NCBI RefSeq assembly: GCF_030131845.1
Contig: NZ_JASKYM010000002.1
Coordinates: 232,247 to 296,246 of the forward strand
Length of the DNA: 64,000 nucleotides
Direction of reading: 5' to 3'
Origin: Romboutsia sedimentorum
Lineage (GTDB): Bacteria; Bacillota; Clostridia; Peptostreptococcales; Peptostreptococcaceae
Both the position numbers and the translations under genes were made by a program. Below are positions 28,169 through 37,100 of the stretch, piece by piece (positions within the stretch are counted from its first letter, which is position 1; each line of letters begins with the position of its first letter). Below the pieces are notes generated by a model, which made no database searches, was not told where the DNA came from, and saw only the letters and a list, made by a program, of their open reading frames with translations.

Positions 28169-29851
28169 TTGATCCTTGAGTTATATATGAAAAACTGTGC
28201 ATTAGTAGAAGAACTAAGGTTAAATATTGATGAAAAACTAAATATATTAACAGGTGAAACTGGTTCAGGAAAATCTATAATAATTGATGCTTTAGGATTA
28301 TGTTTAGGAGAAAAATATGATAGATCATTTTTAAGAAAAGGTACAGATAAGGGATTAGTTGAAGCTGTATTTTATTCTAAAAGTAATTACTTAAATAAAG
28401 TTTTAGAAGAAAATGATTTAGAATTAGATGAAGATAATATGCTAGTAATTACTAGAGTTATTTATGCTGATGGGAAAAGTGTTGGTAGAGTAAATGGTAG
28501 AACTGTTAAAATGGGTGTTTTAAAGAAGATAGCTTCTAGGTTAATAGATATACACGGCCAACATCAAACACAAGCTTTATTTAATAAAGAAACTCATTTA
28601 GAATTTGTAGACTTATTTGGAGAAAATGAATTAATAAAATACAAACAAGAATATAAAACTATATATGAAAAATACAGTGAAATAAAAAAAGAGCTAAGTA
28701 TGATAACAGAAAATAAAGATGACATGCAAATTCAAAGGGAAATAGATTTGTTGAAATTTCAAATAAATGAAATCGAATCAGCTAATTTAAGTAAAGATGA
28801 ATATGAAGACTTACTTAAACAACGAGATGTTTATAGGAATAGCGAAAAAATTTATAGTAATTTAAACTTAAGTTATCAACATCTATATGATGGTTCAGTT
28901 AATGCAGTAGATTTAATAGGCAATGCAGTGAGGGAATTAAGTTCTATAGCTGAATATGATGAATCTTTAAGTAATTATAATAATGATATAGAGCGAATAA
29001 TGTATGAACTTCAAGACATATCTAGAGAAATAAGAAACTACAAAGAAAATATAAATTTTGAACCTTATGAATTAGAACAAATAGAACTTAAGGTAGATGA
29101 GATAAATAATTTAAGAAGAAAATATGGCGAAACTATAGAAGATATATTTGAATATTATAATAAAATAAAGTCTAGACTAGATGAAATACTAAACAGAGAT
29201 GAAAGAATAGAAAAATTAAAAAGTGAAATTCTTGAATTCGAAAAAAAATTATCTATTAAAGCTGATAACTTGACAGAGGCAAGAAAAAGAGTGGCAGCTA
29301 AACTTGAAGAAATTTTACTCATTGAATTAAAGAGTTTGAATATGAAAAATGTAGTATTTAAAGTCAAATTTGAAAAAGTTGAATTTATGCAAAAAGGACA
29401 AGATGATGTAGAATTTATGATATCATTTAACTTAGGCGAAGATATAAAACCTATATATAAAGTAGCATCAGGTGGAGAAATGTCAAGATTTATGCTAGCA
29501 TTTAAAACAATACTCGCAGATATAGATCAAATTGATACACTAGTATTTGATGAAATAGATACAGGTATAAGTGGTATAGCAGCCCAAATTGTAGGTGAAA
29601 AGCTTAGCAATATAGGAAAGAAAAAACAAATAATATGTATAACTCACTTACCTCAAATTGCAGCTAATGCAGATACACATTATTGTATAGAAAAAAGTAC
29701 ATCAAATGAAAGAACATTCACAACTATACAAAAGCTAGACCATAGTCAAAAAAGAGATGAGATAGCTAGGCTTATAGCAGGAAGCAATATAACCGAAAAA
29801 ACAATAGAACATGCCAATGAAATAATAGAATTAGCTAAAGGAAGCCTATAA
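28169..29851 (+). CDS. recN: DNA repair protein RecN
   Basis: RecN is an SMC-like ATPase for double-strand break repair. 560 residues. Walker A GETGSGKSIIIDAL lies near residue 30, HGQHQTQALF near 131, two coiled-coil stretches in the middle, then the ABC signature ASGGEMSRFMLAFK near 438 and Walker B TLVFDEIDTGISG with THLPQIAA at the end. It starts with TTG at 28169 behind SD AGAGGGTGA. The stop lies within a terminator hairpin (29841-29857). Confidence 0.97.
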   Translation: MILELYMKNCALVEELRLNIDEKLNILTGETGSGKSIIIDALGLCLGEKYDRSFLRKGTDKGLVEAVFYSKSNYLNKVLEENDLELDEDNMLVITRVIYADGKSVGRVNGRTVKMGVLKKIASRLIDIHGQHQTQALFNKETHLEFVDLFGENELIKYKQEYKTIYEKYSEIKKELSMITENKDDMQIQREIDLLKFQINEIESANLSKDEYEDLLKQRDVYRNSEKIYSNLNLSYQHLYDGSVNAVDLIGNAVRELSSIAEYDESLSNYNNDIERIMYELQDISREIRNYKENINFEPYELEQIELKVDEINNLRRKYGETIEDIFEYYNKIKSRLDEILNRDERIEKLKSEILEFEKKLSIKADNLTEARKRVAAKLEEILLIELKSLNMKNVVFKVKFEKVEFMQKGQDDVEFMISFNLGEDIKPIYKVASGGEMSRFMLAFKTILADIDQIDTLVFDEIDTGISGIAAQIVGEKLSNIGKKKQIICITHLPQIAANADTHYCIEKSTSNERTFTTIQKLDHSQKRDEIARLIAGSNITEKTIEHANEIIELAKGSL

Positions 29852-29863
29852 GGCTTCTTTTTA
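29841..29863 (+). terminator. Terminator overlapping the recN stop codon
   Basis: GAAGCC (29841-29846) pairs with GGCTTC (29852-29857), followed by TTTTT. The stem includes the last recN codons. Confidence 0.85.
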
Positions 29864-29948
29864 TATGGAATTTATAAAGCTAATGAGAATAAATTTTTCC
29901 TATAAAGGAACTATAAGTATATAGTTTATAGGTAGGGAGTGCAGTAAA

Positions 29949-30986
29949 GTGATAAAAAACATTAAAAATAAAAAAATAGTAATAATAATATCAGTAATGA
30001 GTTTATTACTAATCAGTGTAAAAGTTATAAAGGGAAACTATAAAGAACTGTCAACACAGGTTATGGTAAACAATAAAGAGGATGAAATAAAATATGTTTA
30101 TCCATTAGGCAGGGTAGTAGGCGTTAAGGCGACGACAGATGGAGTTTTAGTGGTAGGTTATGAAGAAGATAATGTAGAATATATAGGTGGAATACAAAAG
30201 GGTGACAATATAGTTAAGATAAATGGAAAGAAAATAAATAATGAGCAAGATGCAACTAATATTTTAAATCAATTGGAAAAAGAAAACGTAGATGTAACAT
30301 TTGAAAGAAATGGTAAGTATAATACACAAACAATAAAAATAAAGAAACAATATGGTAAAGCAAAGCTTGGATTATGGGTAAGAGATAAGATATCTGGGGT
30401 AGGAACTGTAACATTTTACGACCCAGGAAACTCTAAATTTAAAGCAATTGGACATGCTATTACAGATGTAGACACAAATGAGTTCTTAAAAATAAAGCAA
30501 GGGAATATATATAACCCTATAAGTATTGAAATAACAAAGGCAAATGACAGTAAAGTAGGACACATCAAAGGCGACTTTAAAACAGAAAAATCTATAGGTG
30601 ATTTTAATAATAACTCAAACTTTGGAATAAGTGGGAATATGACAGGTGAAATAAATAAAAATATGCAATTAGTAGAAGTAGGGAAAAAAGAAAGTGTAAG
30701 TATAGGAAAAGCGTCTATTATTTTCGAAGATAAAAGTAGAAATGCAACAAGTTATGATATAGAGATTGATAGTTTTGTAGACGATAAAAAAAACGATAGA
30801 AATATGATAATAGAAGTTGTTGACGAAGATTTAATAAACTATACAGGAGGTATAATTCAAGGTATGAGCGGTGCTCCTATAATACAAAATAATAAAATTG
30901 TTGGTGCAGTAACGCATGTATTTAAAGACAATCCTAAAAAAGGATATGGTATTTTTATAGATGAGATGGTAGAATTAGGTAAGTGA
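29949..30986 (+). CDS. spoIVB: SpoIVB serine peptidase
   Basis: SpoIVB is a forespore-secreted PDZ serine protease which in Bacillus triggers pro-SigK processing. 345 residues: an N-terminal membrane anchor (about 10-25), a PDZ domain (about 50-125), and an SpoIVB peptidase S55 domain with the catalytic His in AIGHAITDVD near residue 163 and Ser in GMSGAPIIQNNKIVGAVTHVF near 313. It starts with GTG behind AGGGAG. A hairpin (29899-29932) ends at the SD. It lies before spo0A as in all spore-formers. Confidence 0.95.
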   Translation: MIKNIKNKKIVIIISVMSLLLISVKVIKGNYKELSTQVMVNNKEDEIKYVYPLGRVVGVKATTDGVLVVGYEEDNVEYIGGIQKGDNIVKINGKKINNEQDATNILNQLEKENVDVTFERNGKYNTQTIKIKKQYGKAKLGLWVRDKISGVGTVTFYDPGNSKFKAIGHAITDVDTNEFLKIKQGNIYNPISIEITKANDSKVGHIKGDFKTEKSIGDFNNNSNFGISGNMTGEINKNMQLVEVGKKESVSIGKASIIFEDKSRNATSYDIEIDSFVDDKKNDRNMIIEVVDEDLINYTGGIIQGMSGAPIIQNNKIVGAVTHVFKDNPKKGYGIFIDEMVELGK

Positions 30987-31039
30987 TATTAAAAAATTAA
31001 TATTTATTTAAATAAAATTTCAATATATTTAAATAAATT

Positions 31040-31069
31040 GAAGGAATATAATTTTAGCGTGTCGAATAT
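31040..31069 (+). promoter_or_regulatory. SigH promoter of spo0A
   Basis: GAAGGAATA (31040-31048) matches the SigH -35 RNAGGAWWW, and GTCGAATAT (31061-31069) matches the -10 RNNGAATWW, with a 12-bp spacer. All informative positions agree. SigH control of spo0A is known in Bacillus and Clostridioides. Confidence 0.88.
31060..31066 (+). promoter_or_regulatory. Spo0A box within the SigH -10 of spo0A
   Basis: TGTCGAA, an exact 0A box, shares six bases with the -10 element of the SigH promoter. Binding of Spo0A-P here would compete with polymerase, unlike the usual activating position further upstream. A chance match is possible for a 7-mer, but the position makes it notable. Confidence 0.65.
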
Positions 31070-31138
31070 GCTTAATATGAAAAACTTTTGATATTATTAT
31101 ATAAAAAAGAAGATGTTTTATTAATGGGGGGATTTTTA

Positions 31139-31951
31139 GTGAACGAAAAGATTAAAATAGTTTTAGCAGATGATAATAAGGATTTTTGTCAAGTACTTAA
31201 GGAATACCTATCTAATGAAAGTGATATAGAGATACTAGGTATAGCAAAAGATGGAATAGAGGCATTAGATTTAGTCAAAAAAACACAACCTGATTTATTG
31301 GTTTTAGATGTTATAATGCCACATTTAGATGGTTTAGGTGTTATAGAAAAGCTAAACGCAATGGATATCCCTAAAATGCCTAAGATAATAGTATTATCGG
31401 CAGTAGGACAGGACAAAATAACACAAAGTGCAATCAATTTAGGGGCAGATTATTATATAGTTAAACCATTTGATTTTGTAATATTTATAAATAGAATAAG
31501 AGAACTAGTTTCAAATAGAACTAGCCATATAGAAATGAGACCAAGAACACATGCAGATATACAAATGACAAGAAGTGATTTTGTAAAAAATGTAGGTAAT
31601 ATAGAAACAGAAATAACAAATATAATCCATGAAATAGGAGTTCCGGCTCATATAAAAGGATATTTATATTTAAGAGAAGCTATAAAGATGGTTATAGAAA
31701 ATGTAGAGTTATTAGGAGCTGTAACAAAAGAATTATATCCTAGTATAGCAAAGAAATTTAATACTACTCCAAGTAGAGTAGAAAGAGCTATAAGACATGC
31801 AATAGAAGTAGCATGGAGTAGAGGTAAAGTTGATACAATAAATCAATTATTTGGATATACAGTTCATAATACAAAAGGAAAGCCTACAAATTCTGAATTT
31901 ATAGCAATGATTGCAGATAAATTAAGATTAGAACATAGTATGGTTAAATAA
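31139..31951 (+). CDS. spo0A: Sporulation master regulator Spo0A
   Basis: Spo0A is the response regulator that starts sporulation. 270 residues from GTG 31139: receiver domain 1-125 with acidic pair Asp11-Asp12, phospho-acceptor Asp57 in LLVLDVIMP, and Lys in YYIVKPFD; C-terminal DNA-binding domain (about 150-268) with [24 protein letters not shown] 31139 is chosen because SD GGGGGGA (31126-31132) is 6 bases before it and [13 protein letters not shown] is the expected start; the longer in-frame start upstream lies before this SD. In Clostridia it is phosphorylated directly by orphan kinases. Confidence 0.98.
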   Translation: MNEKIKIVLADDNKDFCQVLKEYLSNESDIEILGIAKDGIEALDLVKKTQPDLLVLDVIMPHLDGLGVIEKLNAMDIPKMPKIIVLSAVGQDKITQSAINLGADYYIVKPFDFVIFINRIRELVSNRTSHIEMRPRTHADIQMTRSDFVKNVGNIETEITNIIHEIGVPAHIKGYLYLREAIKMVIENVELLGAVTKELYPSIAKKFNTTPSRVERAIRHAIEVAWSRGKVDTINQLFGYTVHNTKGKPTNSEFIAMIADKLRLEHSMVK

Positions 31952-31970
31952 ATATATACTTAATGCAAAA

Positions 31971-32005
31971 GTAAGCCTTCTCAAATAAAAGAAGGCTTAT
32001 TTTTA
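31971..32005 (+). terminator. Terminator after spo0A
   Basis: GTAAGCCTTCT (31971-31981) pairs with AGAAGGCTTAT (31990-32000, end G-T pair), followed by TTTTTA. Confidence 0.9.
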
Positions 32006-32133
32006 TATGACATAGTATATTTAATAAATTATGAATTTAATAAGTATTAATATAAAAATATTAAAGTATTGTGTATTAGTTATAAATTTGATAGTTAAAC
32101 TATGATTTATAAGAAATGGAAAGGATATATACA

Positions 32134-33387
32134 ATGAAACAAAAATTACCTAAAAAAGTTGAATTTATAATTGATAAAATATATGAACATGGATATGAGG
32201 CTTTTATAGTTGGAGGATGTGTAAGAGATTTTATATTAGGCATTGAGCCTAATGATTATGATATTACAACTAATGCTAAACCAATTCAAATAATAGAAAT
32301 ATTTAAAGACTACAAGATATTAGATCATGGAATAAAGCATGGAACAGTAGGTATAGTTATAGGCAATGATATTTATGAAGTAACAACATATAGAATTGAA
32401 AGTGAATACGAGGACAATCGTAGGCCTAAAGATGTTCAATTTACATCAAATATCATGGAGGATTTAAAAAGAAGAGACTTTACAATAAATGCCATTGCTT
32501 ATAATTATAAAATGGGATTGATCGATGTATTTGATGGAGTAGGTGATATAGGGAAAAAAATAGTTAAAACAGTGGGAAATCCAGATGAGAGATTTAATGA
32601 AGATGGGCTTAGAATAGTAAGAGCGATAAGATTTAGCAGTAAATTAGGCTTTAAGATAGAAGATGAAACTTTAAAAAGTATATATGAAAATGCACATATT
32701 GTAAAAAAAATAAGTAAAGAACGAACAACAGAAGAGGTGAATAAAATAATACTAAGTGAAAATCCAGATAAACTTATTCTTTTATATAAAACAAATATTT
32801 TTAAAGATTTAGGAATTTGCTGTTATTTTAATGAAAATGAGTATAATAACTTTGAAAAAAATTTAAATATATTAAATAAATGTAGAAAAAATTTACAAGA
32901 AAGATTGCTAATGCTGCTATATTTAACAAATGAAAAAAATATTCAAGAAAATAGTATAATAAATAAATTGAAATATTCTAAAACTATAATAAACAATTGT
33001 AATTTATTAATAGAATATATGTTTATAGACGAAATAAATATAAATTCAATAAAAATAAAACAAATATTAAATAAAATAGGTAGTGAAAATTTAATAAATA
33101 TTTTCACTTTAAAAAAAATATATTATAAAGATAAACTAAATATTATATATAATAAAGAATATGAGATTAGATGTAATATTTTAGATAAATTTATTAATCA
33201 AATAATAGAAATAGAAAAAAATAAAGAATGCTATAAGATAAAAGACTTAAAGATAAATGGAAAAATAATAAAAGAATTAGGATATAGTGGAGCAGAAATA
33301 GGTAAAAAATTAGAATACTTACTAGAAGAAGTTATTAAAAATCCTAAATTAAATGAAGAAAAAAAATTAATTAATTTACTAATATAA
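32134..33387 (+). CDS. CCA tRNA nucleotidyltransferase / poly(A) polymerase family
   Basis: A class II nucleotidyltransferase that most likely adds or repairs the CCA end of tRNA. 417 residues. The head has FIVGGCVRDFILG with NDYDITTNA (catalytic DxD) near residue 33, RRPKDVQFT and DLKRRDFTINAIAYN; RIVRAIRFSSKLGF follows in the neck. The C-terminal half is unusually rich in Ile, Asn and Lys, encoded by almost pure A/T third positions. I use ATG 32134 (SD GGAAAGGA, 8-base spacing) rather than ATG 32116. CCA addition versus poly(A) cannot be decided by eye. Confidence 0.92.
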   Translation: MKQKLPKKVEFIIDKIYEHGYEAFIVGGCVRDFILGIEPNDYDITTNAKPIQIIEIFKDYKILDHGIKHGTVGIVIGNDIYEVTTYRIESEYEDNRRPKDVQFTSNIMEDLKRRDFTINAIAYNYKMGLIDVFDGVGDIGKKIVKTVGNPDERFNEDGLRIVRAIRFSSKLGFKIEDETLKSIYENAHIVKKISKERTTEEVNKIILSENPDKLILLYKTNIFKDLGICCYFNENEYNNFEKNLNILNKCRKNLQERLLMLLYLTNEKNIQENSIINKLKYSKTIINNCNLLIEYMFIDEININSIKIKQILNKIGSENLINIFTLKKIYYKDKLNIIYNKEYEIRCNILDKFINQIIEIEKNKECYKIKDLKINGKIIKELGYSGAEIGKKLEYLLEEVIKNPKLNEEKKLINLLI

Positions 33388-33493
33388 ATTATATATGCTA
33401 CCTATCATATTAATAGTTAAATTAGTACTCAAAATACAAAATTTTCCTAAATATACAAAACAAACTTTAAACATTTCTTTTATTGCTAAATAA

Positions 33494-33502
33494 TGCTATA
33501 AT
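33494..33502 (+). promoter_or_regulatory. Extended -10 promoter of the steA cluster
   Basis: TGCTATAAT (33494-33502), a perfect extended -10; the -35 region (TTTCTT, 33474-33479) is weak. It lies 38 bases before the steA start. Confidence 0.65.
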
Positions 33503-33540
33503 TGAATGTGATTTTATAAATGATATCGGAGGTTTAAAAT

Positions 33541-34662
33541 ATGAGAGTCGAAGCCCCTATTAAGGTAGATCGAAAAACAAAAAGGCTTGCAAAAAGACTT
33601 ACAGGTAAAGAAATCGCAGTTATAAATCATATAGATATTGATGAAGTTGCTGCAAATTCGTTAGTAGAAGGTAAGGTAAAACTTGTAATCAATGCATCTC
33701 CTTCTATAAGTGGAAGATATCCTAATAAAGGACCTGGAATATTAACTGAAAAAAATATCCTTATAGTTGATAATATAGGAGAAGAATTATTCCATGAATT
33801 ATCAGAAGGTCAAATAATCGAGGTTATAGATGGTAAGATATATAGAGATGGCGAACTTTTAGGAGAAGGCGAAGTCTTAGGAAAAAAAGAAGTAGATATT
33901 AGATTAAAAAAGGCATATGAAAACTTATCTGTAGAACTAGATAGATTTATAGATAATACTATAGATTATGCTAAAAAAGAAAAAGGATTTATACTAGGTG
34001 AAATTGAAATACCTAAGGTTAGTACAAACTATGCAAATAAACATGTTTTAATAGTTGTAAGAGGACAAGATTACAAACAAGATTTAAGTACTATACTATC
34101 TTATATTGAAGAAATGAAACCAATATTAGTTGGAGTTGATGGAGGAGCAGATGCACTTTTAGAATTTGGATATACTCCAGATGTAATTGTTGGAGATATG
34201 GATAGTGTAAGTGATGAGGCTTTAAAAAAGGCAAAAGAGATAATAGTTCATGCATACACGGATGGAAGAGCACCAGGACTTAAGCGAGTACAAGACTTAG
34301 GTTTAGATGCTATAGTTTTTCCTGCGCCGGGAACAAGTGAAGATATAGCTATGCTTATAGCATATGAATATAAAGCTGAACTTATAGTAGCTCTAGGGAC
34401 ACATTCAAATATGATTGATTTCTTAGAAAAAGGACGAAAGGGTATGGCAAGTACTTTTTTAGTAAGATTAAAAATAGGCTCTAAGTTAATAGATGCTAAA
34501 GGTGTTAATTTATTATATAGAAGCAAACTTAAGATGAAATATATAGGAGCATTAATAGCAACGGCATTATTCCCCGTGTTAATACTTATATCTTTTACAC
34601 CAAGTGCGCAGCAATTTATACACTTAATGCAATTAAAGCTTAGATTCTTATTACAGATGTAA
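33541..34662 (+). CDS. steA: Putative cytokinetic ring protein SteA
   Basis: SteA, studied in corynebacteria, pairs with SteB at the division site and affects cell-wall integrity. The 373-residue protein starts MRVEAPIKVDRKTKRLAKRL, contains NASPSISGRYPNKGP near residue 53, and a thiamin-pyrophosphokinase-like domain with VGVDGGADALLEFGYTPD and VGDMDSVSDEAL (about residues 195-225). One membrane helix follows near residues 336-354. SD TCGGAGGT. The next gene is its partner family, which supports the call; actual function in Firmicutes is untested as far as I know. Confidence 0.9.
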   Translation: MRVEAPIKVDRKTKRLAKRLTGKEIAVINHIDIDEVAANSLVEGKVKLVINASPSISGRYPNKGPGILTEKNILIVDNIGEELFHELSEGQIIEVIDGKIYRDGELLGEGEVLGKKEVDIRLKKAYENLSVELDRFIDNTIDYAKKEKGFILGEIEIPKVSTNYANKHVLIVVRGQDYKQDLSTILSYIEEMKPILVGVDGGADALLEFGYTPDVIVGDMDSVSDEALKKAKEIIVHAYTDGRAPGLKRVQDLGLDAIVFPAPGTSEDIAMLIAYEYKAELIVALGTHSNMIDFLEKGRKGMASTFLVRLKIGSKLIDAKGVNLLYRSKLKMKYIGALIATALFPVLILISFTPSAQQFIHLMQLKLRFLLQM

Positions 34663-34678
34663 ATTTAGGAGGATTAAA

Positions 34679-35554
34679 ATGCATATAAATATGAAATATT
34701 ATATAGTTACCATAGGAGCTATATTTATAGCTCTAGGCATAGGTATGCTAGTTGGATTTAACTTTAACTATGACCAAGAACTTAGTAAGCAACAGGCAAA
34801 TATTATAAATGACTTAGATAGTAAGTTTGAAGATTTAAAGCTTACTAACGATAATTTAGAAGAAAGCTTATCAAATTTAAATTCAAGTTATGATAAGACA
34901 ATAGAATTTATAAATAAAAATAGCGATAAGTTATTAGTAGATGGATTATCAGAAAAAAATATAGGAATAATATCTACTAATGAAAGCAATAATTACAACA
35001 ATGAGATAGAAGAAACTTTAGATAAAGCTAATGCAAAATTATCTTTTAATATAGTTTTAAATAACAATATATCAAATAAAGAAAAATTAGAGGAAGCATC
35101 TACTAAGTTACAAACAGAATTCAAAACTAAACAAGATTTAGTTAAATATATAGGAGAATGCTTAGGCAATGAAGAAGGTTTAACTAAACTACAAACTCTT
35201 CAAAGTATAGAATTGATAAAAATAAATTCTATTTCAAATGATTATTTAAATTGTGAGTCTATAGTTTTAACCGGTGGTAGTGAAACTAAGGATGAAGCTA
35301 AAAAGTTAAAGGAAATAGATGAATCATTAATAACTAGCTTGAAACAACAAAATAAAAATATTGTTGGGGTACAAAAGCGTAATACTAAATACTCTTATAT
35401 AGATTTATACTCTAAAAACAAGGTTACAAGCATTGATAATATAGATGAAGGTATAGGACAAGTATCATTAGTAATATTATTAAATGACAAAGGTATAACT
35501 GGTGACTTTGGAAGATTAGAAAGTGCAAAAAGCTTGTTACCATATAACAAATAA
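34679..35554 (+). CDS. SteB/MctB-like membrane protein (annotated copper transporter family)
   Basis: A 291-residue protein with one N-terminal membrane helix (about 7-27), a coiled-coil stretch (about 33-80) and an extracytoplasmic alpha/beta domain. This is the layout of the SteB/MctB family, often labelled copper transporter from mycobacterial MctB. It directly follows steA, 16 bases away. Coiled coil plus membrane anchor suggest a structural partner of SteA; copper transport is not supported by any Met- or Cys-rich motif that I can see. Confidence 0.82.
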   Translation: MHINMKYYIVTIGAIFIALGIGMLVGFNFNYDQELSKQQANIINDLDSKFEDLKLTNDNLEESLSNLNSSYDKTIEFINKNSDKLLVDGLSEKNIGIISTNESNNYNNEIEETLDKANAKLSFNIVLNNNISNKEKLEEASTKLQTEFKTKQDLVKYIGECLGNEEGLTKLQTLQSIELIKINSISNDYLNCESIVLTGGSETKDEAKKLKEIDESLITSLKQQNKNIVGVQKRNTKYSYIDLYSKNKVTSIDNIDEGIGQVSLVILLNDKGITGDFGRLESAKSLLPYNK

Positions 35555-35571
35555 GTAAAAGGAGAAAATAT

Positions 35572-36264
35572 ATGAATCATTATATAAGTATAATAATACC
35601 CGCTTATAATGAAGCTGATAAGATAAAAGATACTTTAGAAAATATTATAGATATAAATGAAATAAATGAAATTATTGTAGTAGATGACGGATCAAGCGAT
35701 AATACTGTTGAGATTGCATCAAATATAAAAAATGATAAAGTTAAAGTTTTTAAATTAGATAAAAATAGAGGTAAAGGATATGCGCTAAATTATGGATTAA
35801 AAATATCTATGAAAAATGCAGATATTATAGGTTTCTTAGATGGTGATTTAGGAAGTTCATCTAGTGAAATAAAAAAACTTATAACTCCGATATTAAATGA
35901 TGAAGCTGATGTAATAATAGCTAAGTTCCCTCCAGCTAAGAAAAAAGGAGGACTAGGCTTTGTAAAAGGATTAGCTAAACAATCTGTATTAGATATGACA
36001 GGTGTAGAACTAGATGCTACTTTATCAGGTCAAAGAATATTCAAAAAAGAAGTATTAGAAAGATTTGATGAGATTCCATTTGGATATGGTGTAGAAGTAG
36101 GTATGACTATAGATATGTTAAAACACGGTTATAAAATAAAAGAAGTATTGGTTGATATGACACATACTGAAACAGGAAGAAATTTAAAAGGATTTGTTCA
36201 CAGAGGTAAACAATACTACCACATAAAGAAAGTTTTAAAGCAAAAAAGAAAAGAATGGAGGTAG
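35572..36264 (+). CDS. Family 2 glycosyltransferase
   Basis: A 230-residue GT2 enzyme without membrane helices. It shows ISIIIPAYNEADKI at the N-terminus, VVDDGSSDNT near residue 40, NRGKGYALNYGL and the DxD-type FLDGDLGSS near residue 88. It lies between the SteB-like gene and a MraY-like phosphosugar transferase, so it probably extends a glycan on an undecaprenyl carrier. Donor and acceptor are unknown. Confidence 0.9.
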   Translation: MNHYISIIIPAYNEADKIKDTLENIIDINEINEIIVVDDGSSDNTVEIASNIKNDKVKVFKLDKNRGKGYALNYGLKISMKNADIIGFLDGDLGSSSSEIKKLITPILNDEADVIIAKFPPAKKKGGLGFVKGLAKQSVLDMTGVELDATLSGQRIFKKEVLERFDEIPFGYGVEVGMTIDMLKHGYKIKEVLVDMTHTETGRNLKGFVHRGKQYYHIKKVLKQKRKEWR

Positions 36265-36271
36265 TATGTAA

Positions 36272-37096
36272 GTGGAAAATTATATACTTTATACTATTTT
36301 ACTATTAACAGGATTATTGGGTACATACGCAATAATACCTTTATTTAAAAATTTACTAATAGAAAGTAATATACTAAGGCCAAACTATAAAAAAGATATG
36401 ATACCTGTAAGTATGGGAATAGTTTTTTTACCTATGATAATCATAAATGGTATAATATTAGCATTTTTTACTGTAGAACATGAAAATCTATTATACTTAT
36501 TTATGTTTATATTTGGTATGATATCTATGTTTTTTGCAGGTGTATTAGATGATATTATAGGAAATAGAGACGTAAGTGGGCTAAAAGGACACTTCAAAAG
36601 TTTGTTAAAAGGAAGCCTTACTACAGGTGGATTTAAAGCTTTATTCGGTGGATTTGTTGGGGTTATTATATCTGTTGCAATATCTAAGAATTTAGGAGAT
36701 ATTATTGTAAACACATTAATAATTGCTTTATCAACTAACTTAATGAATTTATTGGATTTAAGACCAGGGAGGGCTATAAAAGTATATATTTCTATATCTA
36801 CAGTTTTATTTTTAACTTTAACTGGCTATGTAAAGTCTTTAATACTTCTTATAGTTCCAAATGTACTTGCGTACTTTAATTATGACTTAAAGGCAAGAGC
36901 AATGATGGGAGACACAGGATCTAATGTATTAGGTATATCAGTGGGTATGCTTATTGTCATGGGATGTTCAATAAAAATTAGAATCGGGTGGTTAGTATTT
37001 TTAGTATTAATACATATACTTACAGAAAAATATTCATTAACCCAAATAATAGAAAAAAATAAATTCTTGAATTTTATAGATAAGTTAGGAAGGTAG
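36272..37096 (+). CDS. MraY/WecA-like polyprenyl-phosphate sugar-1-phosphate transferase family protein
   Basis: A 274-residue integral membrane protein (about eight helices) of glycosyltransferase family 4. Conserved points are LDDIIGNRDVSGLKGHFKS near residue 90 and MMGDTGSNVLGISVG near residue 209. Where MraY has the catalytic TDGLDGLA loop this protein has NLLDLRPGRAIKVY, so one Asp is kept and the rest differs. It starts with GTG 36272 behind SD TGGAGGT; the ATG at 36266 meets a stop at once. It may act with the upstream GT2 in a lipid-linked glycan pathway. Confidence 0.82.
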   Translation: MENYILYTILLLTGLLGTYAIIPLFKNLLIESNILRPNYKKDMIPVSMGIVFLPMIIINGIILAFFTVEHENLLYLFMFIFGMISMFFAGVLDDIIGNRDVSGLKGHFKSLLKGSLTTGGFKALFGGFVGVIISVAISKNLGDIIVNTLIIALSTNLMNLLDLRPGRAIKVYISISTVLFLTLTGYVKSLILLIVPNVLAYFNYDLKARAMMGDTGSNVLGISVGMLIVMGCSIKIRIGWLVFLVLIHILTEKYSLTQIIEKNKFLNFIDKLGR

Positions 37097-37100
37097 ACTT

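Noticed and set aside
34679..35554. Copper transport function for the SteB-like protein
   Set aside because: The family name comes from a mycobacterial homologue; no Met/Cys metal motif or multi-pass topology is visible here.
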